A DNA stretch of 64,000 nt from Achromobacter agilis (GCF_900496965.1 NZ_UFQB01000007.1:173020-237019); one strand, 5' to 3'. Positions 33,107 through 44,149 are shown, numbered from the stretch's first letter. Notes: generated from the letters alone by a model not told the origin. Numbers and translations are program-made.

Positions 33107-35017
33107 ATGTCGCTATTGAGCTTGCGCAACCTGACGCTGACCACGGACGTAGACGTCGACGGCCGGCGCCTGCCCGCCGCCGTCCTGCGCGGCATCGACC
33201 TGGACATCCCCGAAGGCCGCATGCTGGGCCTGGTGGGCGAATCGGGCGCCGGCAAAAGCATGCTGGGCCGCATGGTGTCGGGCACCCTGCCGCCGGGCTT
33301 TCGCATCGCCGCCGGCGCCATCCAGTTCCGTGGAGCGGACCTGAACCAGATGGCGCCGGCGCAGCGCCGCGACATGCTCGGCCGCCAGATCGCGTTCATT
33401 CCCCAGGAGCCGCTGTCGGGCCTGAATCCCGCGCTGACGGTGCGCCAGCAGCTGTTCGAGCATCTGCGCCACGTCGGAATACCGGCCGCGCAGCGGGAAT
33501 CCTACGCCTGCGCGCGCCTGCAGGAGGTCGGCCTGACAGATGCCCCCGGCATGCTGGCGCGGTATCCGCACCAGATGTCGGGAGGTCAGTGCCAGCGCAT
33601 TCTGATCGCCATGGCGTTTTGCGGCGATCCGGCGCTGATCTTCGCAGACGAGCCCACCACCGCCCTGGATGTGATTACGCAGGCGCAGATCATGCGCGTG
33701 CTGGCCGACCAGCAACAGCGCCACCGGACCTCCGTGGTGCTAGTCACGCACGATCTTCGGCTGGCGGCGCACGTCTGCGACACGATCGCCGTGCTGTACG
33801 CGGGCGAAGTCGTGGAATTCGGTTCCGCGCGGCAGGTGCTCGACACCCCCCTGCACCCCTACACGCGCAGCCTGAAGGAATCCGCCCCGGGCATGGAGGC
33901 GCCGACGCAGGCCCTGCGCACCCTGCCCGACTTCATGCCCGGGCTGCGCGACTTCGCGACGCTGCGCGGCTGCCGGTTCGCGTCCCGCTGCCCATCACGC
34001 CAGGCGGCCTGCGACGCACAGGAGATCCCCTTGCTGGAGCGCGGCGGCGAGCGCGCCGCGCGCTGCCTGCCCTCCATTCCCTCGCTGGGCTCGATGGCCG
34101 GCGGCGACAGCGCAGCGTTCCTGGCCATGCGGGCGGCGCCTGCGGCGCCCGGAAGCCCGCCCGTCGTAACGCTGACGGAGGTGGCGCTGAGCTACCCAGG
34201 CCGTGCCCGCCTGTTCCGGGCCAGGCCGCGATTGCAGATCCTCCAGCCGCTGTCGCTGGCGGTGGAGCGCGGCGAATTCCTGGGCATCGTCGGCGAAAGC
34301 GGCAGCGGCAAGACCAGCCTGGCGCGCCTGATCGCCGGGATGGTCGCGCCCACCGCCGGACGCATCGCGTATCCAGGATCGACGGCCCGGCCGCCCCGCG
34401 CTTGCCTGGCGGATCCACGCGACGTGCAGCTGGTGTTCCAGAACCCCGATTCGGCCCTGAATCCGCGGCGGCGCGTGGGCGAACTGGTGACCCAGATCCT
34501 GGAGTCCGGCGCCTTTGCCGAGCGCGCGGGCTCGGGTCCGTCGCAGCGGCTGGAGATGGCCAGACGCCTGCTCGCGTCCGTGGGCCTGCCCCCGGAGGCC
34601 GTTGACCGCCTGCCCTCGCAATTGTCGGGAGGCCAGAAGCAGCGCGTGAACATCGCCCGGGCCCTGTGCGTGACGCCCCGACTGATCGTGGCGGACGAAA
34701 TCGTGTCGGGCCTGGACGTATCGGTGCAGGCGCTGATCCTGAATCTGCTGTTGCGGCTCAAGCAGGAGCTGGGCATTGCGCTCGTCTTCGTGTCCCACGA
34801 TCTGGCCGTGGTCCGGTACCTGTGCACGCGCGTGCTCGTGCTGCACCAGGGCCGGATCGTGGAACAAGGCCCGGTCGACCAGGTATTCGATCAGCCGCAG
34901 CACGCCTATACCCGCGCGCTGATCGCGGCCGTCCCGCCCGATTCCGCCAGCCGCGCCTGGGCGCCGGTACCGCTTTCCGCCCCCGCGCCGGCCTCGGCGC
35001 AACCTGCCGCGGCGTGA
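33107..35017 (+). CDS. Fused double ATP-binding protein of the Dpp-type importer
   Basis: A 636-residue cytoplasmic protein in which the DppD- and DppF-like ATPases are one polypeptide. First half: Walker A GESGAGKS, Q-loop FIPQEPLSGLNPALTV, signature MSGGQCQR, Walker B LIFADEPTTALDV, and the Cys-rich tail typical of Opp/Dpp ATPases (GCRFASRCPSRQAACDAQEIPL). Second half: GESGSGKTS, VFQNPDSALNPRRRVGE, LSGGQKQR, LIVADEIVSGLDVS. Walker B of the second half has DEIVSGLD where DEPVSALD is usual. The stop is 4 bp after the preceding gene's context, and the coding order binding protein, B, C, D+F is complete. Confidence 0.92.
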   Translation: MSLLSLRNLTLTTDVDVDGRRLPAAVLRGIDLDIPEGRMLGLVGESGAGKSMLGRMVSGTLPPGFRIAAGAIQFRGADLNQMAPAQRRDMLGRQIAFIPQEPLSGLNPALTVRQQLFEHLRHVGIPAAQRESYACARLQEVGLTDAPGMLARYPHQMSGGQCQRILIAMAFCGDPALIFADEPTTALDVITQAQIMRVLADQQQRHRTSVVLVTHDLRLAAHVCDTIAVLYAGEVVEFGSARQVLDTPLHPYTRSLKESAPGMEAPTQALRTLPDFMPGLRDFATLRGCRFASRCPSRQAACDAQEIPLLERGGERAARCLPSIPSLGSMAGGDSAAFLAMRAAPAAPGSPPVVTLTEVALSYPGRARLFRARPRLQILQPLSLAVERGEFLGIVGESGSGKTSLARLIAGMVAPTAGRIAYPGSTARPPRACLADPRDVQLVFQNPDSALNPRRRVGELVTQILESGAFAERAGSGPSQRLEMARRLLASVGLPPEAVDRLPSQLSGGQKQRVNIARALCVTPRLIVADEIVSGLDVSVQALILNLLLRLKQELGIALVFVSHDLAVVRYLCTRVLVLHQGRIVEQGPVDQVFDQPQHAYTRALIAAVPPDSASRAWAPVPLSAPAPASAQPAAA

Positions 35018-35045
35018 GGCGATCATGAAACGCATTGGAGACAAC

Positions 35046-36359
35046 ATGACAGGCCATACTTCCCCGGAAGGCTTTCGGCACCTGGTCGGTCCGGATCGCG
35101 TGCATCGGGACCTGTACACCGATCCCGGCGTCTACGCCGTCGAACAGGCGCGGCTGTGGACGCACGCCTGGGTTTATGTGGGCCACGAAAGCCAGATACC
35201 CGCCGTGGGCGACTACTACACCACCGAGATCGCCGGGCAGTCGCTGATCATGCTGCGCAAGAGCCCGCAGGAAGTGACGGTGCTGATGAACCGCTGCGCC
35301 CACAAGGGCAGCCAGCTCGTGCACGAACGCGAGGGCAACTGCGGCAAGATGCTGCGTTGCCCGTATCACGCCTGGACCTACCGCCTGGACGGCTCCCTGC
35401 TGTCCATTCCGTTGAAGAACGATTACGAAGGCACGAACCTGTCTTCGTGCCCGTCCGGGAAGGGTCTGTCCTCGCCCGGCGCCAGCATGAACTACAGAGG
35501 ATTCGTGTTCGTTCGGATCAGCGAGGATGGCCCGGACTTCACAAGCTATTTCGGCGAGGCCCTGGCCACGCTGGACAACATGGTGGCGCGGGCGCCGGAC
35601 GGCGAGCTGTCGGTGCTGGGCCAGCCCCTGCGCAGCCGCATCGACTGCAACTGGAAGCTGTACCTGGAAAACGTGAACGACACCGTGCACCCGATTTCCA
35701 CGCACGAGTCGGCCGCCTCCGCCGCGAAAGAGGTCGCGCAGAACTTGCCCGAGAACGGCGATACCGTGCTGGCCATGGAGCAGTTGCTGCCCTTCGGGGC
35801 CGGCTACAGCTTCTATTCGGAAATGGGCGCGCGGGTGCTGCCGCACGGGCACAGCGTGCTGGGCACCAAGTTCAGCATCCATACCGGCTACGCGCCGCTG
35901 CAGGATTACCAAATGGAACTCGAGGCGAGCCATGGCCAGGAAGCCGCGCAACAGATCCTGCAGTTTTCCCCGCAGAACACCGTGCTCTATCCCAGCCTGG
36001 CGGCCAAGGCGTCTCCCATGATCCTGCGAGTCCTGCGTCCCCTGGCGGTGGACCGGACGCTCGTCGAGATATGGGCATTCGCACCGAAGAACGCCCCCGC
36101 CCGCCTGCGGCAGCGCGCGGCTTCCTATGCGCGGCTGGTGTTCTCGCCCATGTCCGTCGTGGCCCATGACGACGTACACCTGTTCGAAAGCCAGCAGCGC
36201 GGGCTGCTCTGCTCGGGCAACGAATGGCTCAGCCTGCATCGGGGATACCAGGACAGCGAGATCGGCCAGGCCTCGGCGTCCATGGATAGCGGCAACAACG
36301 AATGGGTCATCCGCAACCAGCACCGCGGCTGGCTGGAACTGATGGGAGGCGCGGCGTGA
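35046..36359 (+). CDS. Rieske non-haem iron ring-hydroxylating oxygenase, alpha subunit
   Basis: A 437-residue catalytic subunit. The Rieske [2Fe-2S] ligands are C84, H86, C105 and H108 (CAHKGSQL ... CPYHAW). The mononuclear iron site has D212, H215 and H220 (NDTVHPISTH). I chose the ATG at 35046, which has GGAG 6 bp upstream; one at 35025 adds MKRIGDN. It would insert both atoms of O2 into an aromatic ring, or demethylate, with electrons from a separate reductase. No reductase or ferredoxin gene is in the operon. It lies directly after the transporter genes and overlaps the beta-subunit gene (GTGA), so import and first attack on the substrate are linked. Confidence 0.93.
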   Translation: MTGHTSPEGFRHLVGPDRVHRDLYTDPGVYAVEQARLWTHAWVYVGHESQIPAVGDYYTTEIAGQSLIMLRKSPQEVTVLMNRCAHKGSQLVHEREGNCGKMLRCPYHAWTYRLDGSLLSIPLKNDYEGTNLSSCPSGKGLSSPGASMNYRGFVFVRISEDGPDFTSYFGEALATLDNMVARAPDGELSVLGQPLRSRIDCNWKLYLENVNDTVHPISTHESAASAAKEVAQNLPENGDTVLAMEQLLPFGAGYSFYSEMGARVLPHGHSVLGTKFSIHTGYAPLQDYQMELEASHGQEAAQQILQFSPQNTVLYPSLAAKASPMILRVLRPLAVDRTLVEIWAFAPKNAPARLRQRAASYARLVFSPMSVVAHDDVHLFESQQRGLLCSGNEWLSLHRGYQDSEIGQASASMDSGNNEWVIRNQHRGWLELMGGAA

Positions 36360-36862
36360 ACATTGTGTCGACTGATAGAGATACCGCGTCGGTCCCGGCA
36401 GAGCTGGCGGCATTCGTATACCACGAGGCCATGCTGCTGGACACGCAGCGCTATGACGAATGGCTTACCCTGTATGCGGAATCGGGCCTGTACTGGATGC
36501 CGCTGTCGCAAGACCAGGCCCCGGGCGACGAGGCGCCGTCGCTGCTGCACGAAGACCTGCTGCTGTTGCGGCTACGCATCCAACGCTACCGCAATCCCCG
36601 CGCTCATTCCCTGCACCCGGCGGTGCGGGGGCTGCGCATCCTGCAGGCCCCTCAGGTGCTGACGAGCGATGCCTCGGCGGAGCTGCACCGCATGCGCACG
36701 CCGTTCCTGTATATGGAGACCCAGGGCGATACCCAGAAAATGCTGGCGGCCACGGCTTATCACACGATCGAAGGCAGGCCGGGCGCCTTCCGGATACGGA
36801 TGAAAAAAGTCGAATTGCTGAATGCAGATGCCTGCCTTCCGGCAATACAGCTATTGCTATAA
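36356..36862 (+). CDS. Ring-hydroxylating dioxygenase, beta subunit
   Basis: The 168-residue protein starts at a GTG that overlaps the alpha-subunit stop (GTGA), with GGGAGG before it. It shows the SnoaL/NTF2-like pattern of these subunits: LAAFVYHEAMLLDTQRYDEWLTLYAESGLYWMPLS, LLRLRIQRYRNPRAHSLHP, HRMRTPFLYMETQGDTQKMLAATAYHTIEGRPGAFRIRMKKVELLNADACL. It is structural and helps form an alpha3beta3 complex with the upstream subunit. The length is normal. It is the last gene of the operon; 85 bp further lies the shortened small membrane-protein gene. Confidence 0.92.
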   Translation: MNIVSTDRDTASVPAELAAFVYHEAMLLDTQRYDEWLTLYAESGLYWMPLSQDQAPGDEAPSLLHEDLLLLRLRIQRYRNPRAHSLHPAVRGLRILQAPQVLTSDASAELHRMRTPFLYMETQGDTQKMLAATAYHTIEGRPGAFRIRMKKVELLNADACLPAIQLLL

Positions 36863-36947
36863 GGCGCCGCGTCAACGCCCCTGCCGTACTGGCGGCGCCC
36901 GTCGACCCAGCGGCCGAACCCACCGGGGCGCCTGGAACTCAGCCCGG

Positions 36948-37121
36948 CTAGAACCTATACAGGGCATAGGCGACAAAGCCCGCCCCGAACGCGAGATGGA
37001 TGGCGCCCCCTTGCCGGCCTTGCAGGATCGACGCGGGCCGCCTTGCGCGCACGAGGCAGGCGAGCAGGCCCGAATGCGCCAGCACGCTCAGGACGAAACT
37101 GATCCGGTAATAGAGAAACAA
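36948..37121 (-). pseudogene. Internally deleted copy of the 27668-27964 small membrane-protein gene
   Basis: On the minus strand, from a TTG preceded by AGGGAG, an open frame of 57 residues reads FLYYRISFVLSVLAHSGLLACL, then the stretch RRPASILQGRQGGAIHLAFG and AGFVAYALYRF. It matches the 98-residue protein at 27668 except that 41 codons are missing between VLSVLA and HSGLLAC. In the intact copy the missing segment lies between two GCGCCAGCA repeats 123 bp apart; here one repeat remains. The frame is kept, but one membrane helix is lost, so it is probably non-functional. Similarity to the other copy also extends ~20 bp past the stop codon. Confidence 0.75.
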
Positions 37122-37312
37122 AGCGGCGGCTCCCTACTGAAACACAGCCACGTACTGGCTGCCATCATGATTCTGCTTGAGCAGGCGGACAGCCCGGTTC
37201 TTCACCGGCACGGCATATTCGGATGGAACCGGAGCCAAAGCGTGCTGGAATTCCCCGTAGTGGCGAACGCGAACTGCGCAAGGCCAGGCGCTGACCGTCC
37301 CTTAATGGGCCT
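37122..37312. other. Non-coding stretch between the deleted paralogue and the hydroxylase promoter
   Basis: No open frame here has coding character; short frames on both strands lack ribosome sites and known motifs. It probably marks a join between the catabolic module on the left and the molybdenum hydroxylase module on the right. I see no inverted repeat or insertion-sequence end in it. Confidence 0.4.
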
Positions 37313-37366
37313 ATTAGCTTAACTAATGAATTCTTCTGCAATTTTAAGGTGAAATTCCGATATAAA
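37313..37366 (+). promoter_or_regulatory. LysR-type operator and promoter of the molybdenum hydroxylase operon
   Basis: ATTAGCTTAACTAAT (37313-37327) is an imperfect palindrome. Its exact reverse complement occurs at 43217-43231, beside the LysR gene of this cluster. A -10 box TATAAA follows at 37361-37366 without a good -35 box, as expected for an activator-dependent promoter. The operator centre is about 40 bp before the -10 box, a normal place for a LysR activator. Confidence 0.72.
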
Positions 37367-37431
37367 GAGGTGGTTTACTCATGCCTGAGGCAAGGCACCG
37401 CCTGCCCTGCCCGCCCCCCAAGGATTCCGCT

Positions 37432-37901
37432 ATGACCCAACTTCAAATCAACGGCCAGGCGAAGGACGTCGACGTCCCGGGCGAAACGCCCTTGCTCTGG
37501 ACCCTAAGAGACGAGCTCGGCATGACCGGCACCAAGTTCGGATGCGGCATGGCGCTGTGCGGCGCCTGTACCGTGCACATGGACGGTGCGCCAATCCGTT
37601 CCTGTGTCACCCCCCTCTCGGCTGTGGCGGGCCACGATATCACCACTATCGAAGGGATAGAGGCAGATGCTGTCGGCCGGGCGGTGCAGCAAGCCTGGAT
37701 AGAGCAGAATGTCGCTCAATGCGGCTACTGCCAGGCAGGCCAGATCATGACTGCGGTAAGCCTGCTCAAAACGACGCCGCAGCCTACCGACCAAGAGATC
37801 GAGGACGCCATGAGCGGCAATATCTGCCGCTGCGGCACGTATCCTCGCATCCGGGCCGCCATTCAGCAGGCTGCCAAGCGCCTGGCCCAGGGAGGCAAGC
37901 A

Positions 37902-37905
<4 letters not shown>
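37432..37905 (+). CDS. 2Fe-2S subunit of molybdenum hydroxylase (IorA-like)
   Basis: A 157-residue iron-sulfur protein starting at the ATG at 37432 (MTQLQINGQAKDVDVPGETPLLWTLRDELGMTGTKFGCGMALCGACTVHMDGAPIRSC). The first cluster has the plant-ferredoxin motif C-x4-C-G-x-C and a later Cys. The second domain has CGYCQAGQIMTAVSLL and GNICRCGTYPRIRAAIQQAA. It is the small subunit of isoquinoline-1-oxidoreductase or aldehyde-oxidase-type enzymes and passes electrons from the molybdenum centre to an acceptor. It overlaps the large-subunit gene by 4 bp (ATGA). Confidence 0.92.
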
Positions 37906-40193
<2,288 letters not shown>

Positions 40194-40202
40194 CGCAACG
40201 CA

Positions 40203-40766
40203 ATGGAACAGCCCACCGTCATCGTGTTGGCCGCCGGCCGAGGGGAGCGCTTTAGCCGGTCCGGCGGTGCGACGCACAAACTCGACGCGATACTGGCGGG
40301 CGTTCCCGTACTGGAGCGCGTCCTTCGTGCCGTCGCCGACTCAGGCCTGCCGTGCCACGTCGTCCGGCCAGAACGGGCTCCTCCGGACAGTGGCATGGGT
40401 GACTCCATTGCAAGAGGAGTACGTGCGACCCAAGACGCCGCCGGCTGGCTGATTCTGCCCGGCGATTTGCCGCTTATCAACGCGCGCAGCCTGCGCCAGG
40501 TGGCGCAGGGCCTGGCCTCGAGGCCGGTGGTTGTCCCGTCCTGGAGCGGCCGGCAGGGGCATCCCGTCGGATTCGGCGCTGAATGCGGGAAGGCGCTAAT
40601 GGCGCTTGGCGGGGACATGGGCGCGGCCGCTATCGTGCGGGCATATCGGAATAAGGACGCCGTAGAGGTGCTGCATCTGGACGATCCGGGAATCGCCATG
40701 GACATCGACACGCAAGACGATCTGGCGCGGGCCGAAGCCATGCTTTCGGTCCGCCTGCCCAGCTAA
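40203..40766 (+). CDS. MocA-like nucleotidyltransferase for molybdenum cofactor
   Basis: The 187-residue protein begins TVIVLAAGRGERFSRSGGATHKLDAILAGVPVLERVLRAVADSG. This is the nucleotidyltransferase signature LAAGxGxRxG...K, here interrupted by a few residues. It contains GWLILPGDLPLINARSL (metal-binding Asp), GHPVGFGAE and IAMDIDTQDDLARAEAM. It matches the MocA/MobA-like enzymes that attach CMP (or GMP) to molybdopterin. Its place after the IorAB-type genes and before the XdhC-like gene supports a role in making the cofactor form for this enzyme. Confidence 0.87.
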   Translation: MEQPTVIVLAAGRGERFSRSGGATHKLDAILAGVPVLERVLRAVADSGLPCHVVRPERAPPDSGMGDSIARGVRATQDAAGWLILPGDLPLINARSLRQVAQGLASRPVVVPSWSGRQGHPVGFGAECGKALMALGGDMGAAAIVRAYRNKDAVEVLHLDDPGIAMDIDTQDDLARAEAMLSVRLPS

Positions 40767-40777
40767 GGAGCATCAGC

Positions 40778-41794
40778 GTGGAAACTGTCGACGTCCGTGT
40801 ATTGCGAGAAGCCCGTTCCTGGCATGCGCAGGGGCACCGGCTGCTACTGGCTACGGTAGTCAAGACCTGGGGGTCTTCTCCGCGCCCTGTCGGCTCCATG
40901 ATGGCGCTGCGTGAGGACGGGCGCTGCGTCGGCTCTGTGTCCGGCGGCTGCATTGAAGACGATCTGGTTCACCGGTATACCCGTGCCTATGGCGACGGCG
41001 CCATGGCGCAAAGCACTCCCGAACTGGTGCGCTATGGGGTAACGGCCGACGAAGCGCACCGATTCGGGCTGCCTTGCGGCGGCACGCTGGAGCTGCTGCT
41101 GGAGTTCCAACCGGATTTCGAAACGCTTGACGCCCTGGTACGGCGGCTGGAATCGGGCCAACTCGTCCAGCGCACCGTCTACGTGGCCACAGGAGCGGTC
41201 ACATTGACCCCGACTTCGGCGCCGGACGCGGTGCGGTTCGATGGCCTGACGCTCTCCTGCACCCTGGGGCCGCAGTACCGAATGCTGCTCATCGGAGCCG
41301 GTGTATTGGCGGAATACTTGGCCACCATGGCCCTGTTCAACGACTTTTCAGTGACGGTCTGCGATCCACGGGTCGAACACCTGGGCAACTGGTCCGTGCC
41401 CGGCGTACAGATCACCCGCGAAATGCCTGACGACGCCGTGCTCGCCCTGGCCCCCGACACGCGTACCTGCATCGTCGCCCTGAGCCACGATCCCAAGCTG
41501 GACGATCTTGCGCTACTGGAAGCGCTTCACAGCCCTGCCTTCTACGTGGGCGCCATCGGCTCGCGCCGCAACACAAGCAGCCGCAGGGAACGGTTCATTG
41601 AGCACTTTGGCGAAACCACCACGTCTCTGGAGCGGTTGCACGCGCCGGTCGGCATTTATATTGGCAGCAGGACGCCTGCCGAAATCGCGGTGAGCATCAT
41701 GGCTGAGATCCTTGCAGTCAAGAACGGCGTTGCTTTGCCCGCCGCGCTCTCCGTCGAACAGGTAAAGCGCCGCTTGACGACATCCATTGCCTGA
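40778..41794 (+). CDS. XdhC-family maturation protein
   Basis: A 338-residue protein from a GTG start with AAGGAG before it. The N-terminal XdhC/CoxI domain reads LLATVVKTWGSSPRPVGSMMALREDGRCVGSVSGGCIEDDLV and FGLPCGGTLELLLE. The C-terminal Rossmann domain has RMLLIGAGVLAEYLATMALFNDFSVTVCDPR, AFYVGAIGSRRNTSSRRERFIEHFGE and LHAPVGIYIGSRTPAEIAVSIMAEILAVKNG. XdhC proteins bind the molybdenum cofactor, protect it while it is sulfurated and insert it into the apo-enzyme. It ends the hydroxylase operon, and all parts needed for maturation of the two upstream subunits seem present. Confidence 0.92.
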   Translation: METVDVRVLREARSWHAQGHRLLLATVVKTWGSSPRPVGSMMALREDGRCVGSVSGGCIEDDLVHRYTRAYGDGAMAQSTPELVRYGVTADEAHRFGLPCGGTLELLLEFQPDFETLDALVRRLESGQLVQRTVYVATGAVTLTPTSAPDAVRFDGLTLSCTLGPQYRMLLIGAGVLAEYLATMALFNDFSVTVCDPRVEHLGNWSVPGVQITREMPDDAVLALAPDTRTCIVALSHDPKLDDLALLEALHSPAFYVGAIGSRRNTSSRRERFIEHFGETTTSLERLHAPVGIYIGSRTPAEIAVSIMAEILAVKNGVALPAALSVEQVKRRLTTSIA

Positions 41795-41871
41795 ACCAGG
41801 GCCTGGACGACGACCAATGTTCTCGGCCATGGAGAAGGACGCCCGCGTTCATAGCCATGAGGCTGCCCAGA

Positions 41872-43104
41872 TCAGGCGTGCGGGGCCGACGCCGAAGCCC
41901 GCGCACGCGAGGTTAAAAACGCCAGGCTTGCCGCGAGGAGCAGCACGGCGGCACTCGCGATGAAGGTGCTCCGATAGCCTATCGAGTCGAACAGCAGCCC
42001 GCCCAGAGTGGAGCCGAAGGCGATGGCCAACTGAATTACTGCCACCATCAGGCCGCCGCCGGCCTCCGCATTTCGCGGCATGGTTTCGGCGATCCAGCTC
42101 CACCAGCCCACGGGCGCCGACGTCGCCATCAAGCCCCACAGGCCCAGCAAGACGACGACGGGGGCCATCCAGGCTCCGAAAGGAATCAGCATGAGCGCGA
42201 CCGCCGCCATAAGGAGGGGAATGGCGATCAGCGTCCCATACAGGCCGCGCTTGAGGGTCAGGCCGATCAACGCGGTACCGATGAATCCAGCCACACCGAT
42301 CACGAGCAGGATGAGAGACAGCGCGCCAGCCTGGACGCGCGTCACCGTCTCCAGGAATGGCCGCACGTAGGTAAACAAGGCAAACTGCCCCATGAAAAAG
42401 GCACCGCACGCGGCCATGCCGAGAGCAACGGGTCGGCACTTCAACACGCTGAAGACGTTGCCGGAACTAGGCGCATGATCCTGACTCTGCATGGACGGCA
42501 GACTGATCCATTGCCAGACCAAAGCGATCAGGGCCACCGGCACCAGGCAAAAAAATGCGCCGCGCCAGCCCATGACCGCACCGAGATAGCTGCCTAGCGG
42601 CGCGGCTATCACCGTCGCCAACGCGTTGCCGCCGTTGAAAACCGCCAACGCGCGCGGCACCTGATGAACAGGCACCAGCCGCATGGCCGTGGCGGCCGAC
42701 ATGGACCAAAAGCCGCCTATCACCACCCCGATCAGGGCACGGCCGGCCATATAGGTGAGGAAGTTGGGTGCCGCCGCAACCACGGCGCCGGACACGGCCA
42801 TCAGCGCCGTCAGCGCAAGCAGCAGGGTCTTTCGGTTCATCGCCCTCGCCACCGTGGAAATCGACAGGCTGGCCGCCACTGCAAATACTCCGGAGATCGC
42901 AATCCCCTGCCCGGCCATACCCTCCGTGACCTGAAGGTCCGTCGCCATCGGCGTCAGCAGGCTGACCGGCATGAATTCGGAAGCGATCAATGCAAACACG
43001 CACAACGACATGGCGAAGACACCGCTCCAATTGGCGGCCTGCACGCCGGCCTCGTACCGGGTTGAAAAAAAGGCCGTTGCAGCCTCGCCTGCTCGAATCT
43101 TCAT
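41872..43104 (-). CDS. MFS transporter (sugar-efflux/purine-exporter type)
   Basis: A 410-residue inner-membrane protein with 12 hydrophobic segments; SEFMPVSLLTPMATDLQVTEGMAGQGIAISGVFAVAASLSISTVARAMNRKTLLLALTALMAVSG is the usual start of the NepI/AraJ/YdhP drug:H+ antiporter group. The motif ARAMNRKTLLL stands for the loop 2-3 signature. The ATG at 43104 is preferred; upstream residues are Arg-rich and unrelated. It is divergent from the LysR gene and shares with the hydroxylase operon a 15-bp operator-like sequence (43217-43231). It may export the product or import the substrate of the hydroxylase. Confidence 0.88.
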   Translation of the reverse strand: MKIRAGEAATAFFSTRYEAGVQAANWSGVFAMSLCVFALIASEFMPVSLLTPMATDLQVTEGMAGQGIAISGVFAVAASLSISTVARAMNRKTLLLALTALMAVSGAVVAAAPNFLTYMAGRALIGVVIGGFWSMSAATAMRLVPVHQVPRALAVFNGGNALATVIAAPLGSYLGAVMGWRGAFFCLVPVALIALVWQWISLPSMQSQDHAPSSGNVFSVLKCRPVALGMAACGAFFMGQFALFTYVRPFLETVTRVQAGALSLILLVIGVAGFIGTALIGLTLKRGLYGTLIAIPLLMAAVALMLIPFGAWMAPVVVLLGLWGLMATSAPVGWWSWIAETMPRNAEAGGGLMVAVIQLAIAFGSTLGGLLFDSIGYRSTFIASAAVLLLAASLAFLTSRARASASAPHA

Positions 43105-43192
43105 GAAGTTGCCAATCCCTGTCGATCTGATCCACCTTCTTCGCATCAGCGATGCGACAGGGCGATGTTGGCGCATCCGCCGGCGACAGACT

Positions 43193-43235
43193 AGCTAATC
43201 AATACTTAAAAGGTATATTAGTTAAGCTAATCAAT
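43193..43235. promoter_or_regulatory. LysR binding region between the MFS and LysR genes
   Basis: The sequence ATTAGTTAAGCTAAT (43217-43231) is the exact reverse complement of the element before the hydroxylase operon (37313-37327). In addition the 11-mer AGCTAATCAAT occurs twice, at 43193-43203 and 43225-43235, 32 bp apart (about three helical turns). This is the expected form of a LysR regulatory and activation site pair in a divergent promoter. Confidence 0.72.
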
Positions 43236-43255
43236 GACGCATGAGAAACTCCGCC

Positions 43256-44149
43256 ATGGTCAAACGTAACCTCAACGATCTTCTCTATTTCGTGACGGTG
43301 GCTCGGGAAGGCAGTTTCACCCGCGCCGCCTCGCTGCTGGGCGTAACTCAGTCGGCCCTAAGCCAAGCCATCAGCGGGCTCGAAGCAAGACTTGAGATTC
43401 GGCTGTTGACGCGCACCACCCGAAGTGTGTCTCCCACGACCGCGGGCGAACGTCTGCTGAATGCCATTGGGCACCGTTTTGACGAGATCGACGCCGAACT
43501 GGATGAACTGACCGAGATGCGCGACAAGCCGGCGGGCACGGTCCGGATCACCTGCGGCGAACACGTCCTCAGGACAACGCTGCTGCCGAAGCTGGCTCCC
43601 CTGATGCTCGAGTACCCCGATATCAAGATGGAGTTCGACGTCAACTACGGATTCAGGGATATCGTCGCGGATCGGTACGATGCCGGGGTGCGTCTGGGCG
43701 ACACCATCGACAAGGATATGATCGCCTTGCCTATCGGGCCGCGGCTTCGCATGGCGGCAGCGGCTTCACCCGCTTACTTTGACGCCAACCCCATCCCGAA
43801 GAATCCCCGCGATCTGATCAAGCACAACTGCATCAATATGCGGATGCAATCAGCCGGCGGGCTCTATGTGTGGGACTTCGAGCGCCGCGGCCAGCCATTG
43901 AACGTGCGGGTGAATGGCCAACTCATCTTCAATACCTCTCCTAGCATGGTGGACGCCGCAGTGGCGGGGCTGGGCATCGCGTTCCTGCCCGAGGACGAGT
44001 TCGCGCCTCACATCACGGAAGGCCGGTTAGTGCGCGTGCTGGAAGACTGGTGTCCGCCTTTTCCAGGGTATTACTTGTACTACCCGAGCCGCCGCCAGCC
44101 TTCGGCAGCATTTTCCCTGGTAGCAAACGCATTACGTGCGCGTCCCTAA
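43256..44149 (+). CDS. LysR-family transcriptional regulator
   Basis: A 297-residue regulator with the N-terminal winged helix NLNDLLYFVTVAREGSFTRAASLLGVTQSALSQAISGLEARLEIRLLTRTTRSVSPTTAGERLL. A co-inducer domain follows (GTVRITCGEHVLRTTLLPKLAPLMLEYPDIKMEFDVNYGFRDIVADRYDAGVRLGD, GLGIAFLPEDEF, YYLYYPSRRQPSAAFSLVANALR). It belongs to the CrgA/DsdC-like subgroup. Starts at 43241 and 43256 are both possible; neither has a good ribosome site, and I prefer 43256 for the normal family N-terminus. The shared 15-bp element makes it the likely activator of the hydroxylase operon and of the divergent MFS gene. Confidence 0.9.
   Translation: MVKRNLNDLLYFVTVAREGSFTRAASLLGVTQSALSQAISGLEARLEIRLLTRTTRSVSPTTAGERLLNAIGHRFDEIDAELDELTEMRDKPAGTVRITCGEHVLRTTLLPKLAPLMLEYPDIKMEFDVNYGFRDIVADRYDAGVRLGDTIDKDMIALPIGPRLRMAAAASPAYFDANPIPKNPRDLIKHNCINMRMQSAGGLYVWDFERRGQPLNVRVNGQLIFNTSPSMVDAAVAGLGIAFLPEDEFAPHITEGRLVRVLEDWCPPFPGYYLYYPSRRQPSAAFSLVANALRARP

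Noticed and set aside
34758..36413. A 551-codon minus-strand frame opposite the Rieske alpha gene
   Set aside because: The Rieske and iron ligands are all in the plus frame; the antisense frame is a composition shadow.
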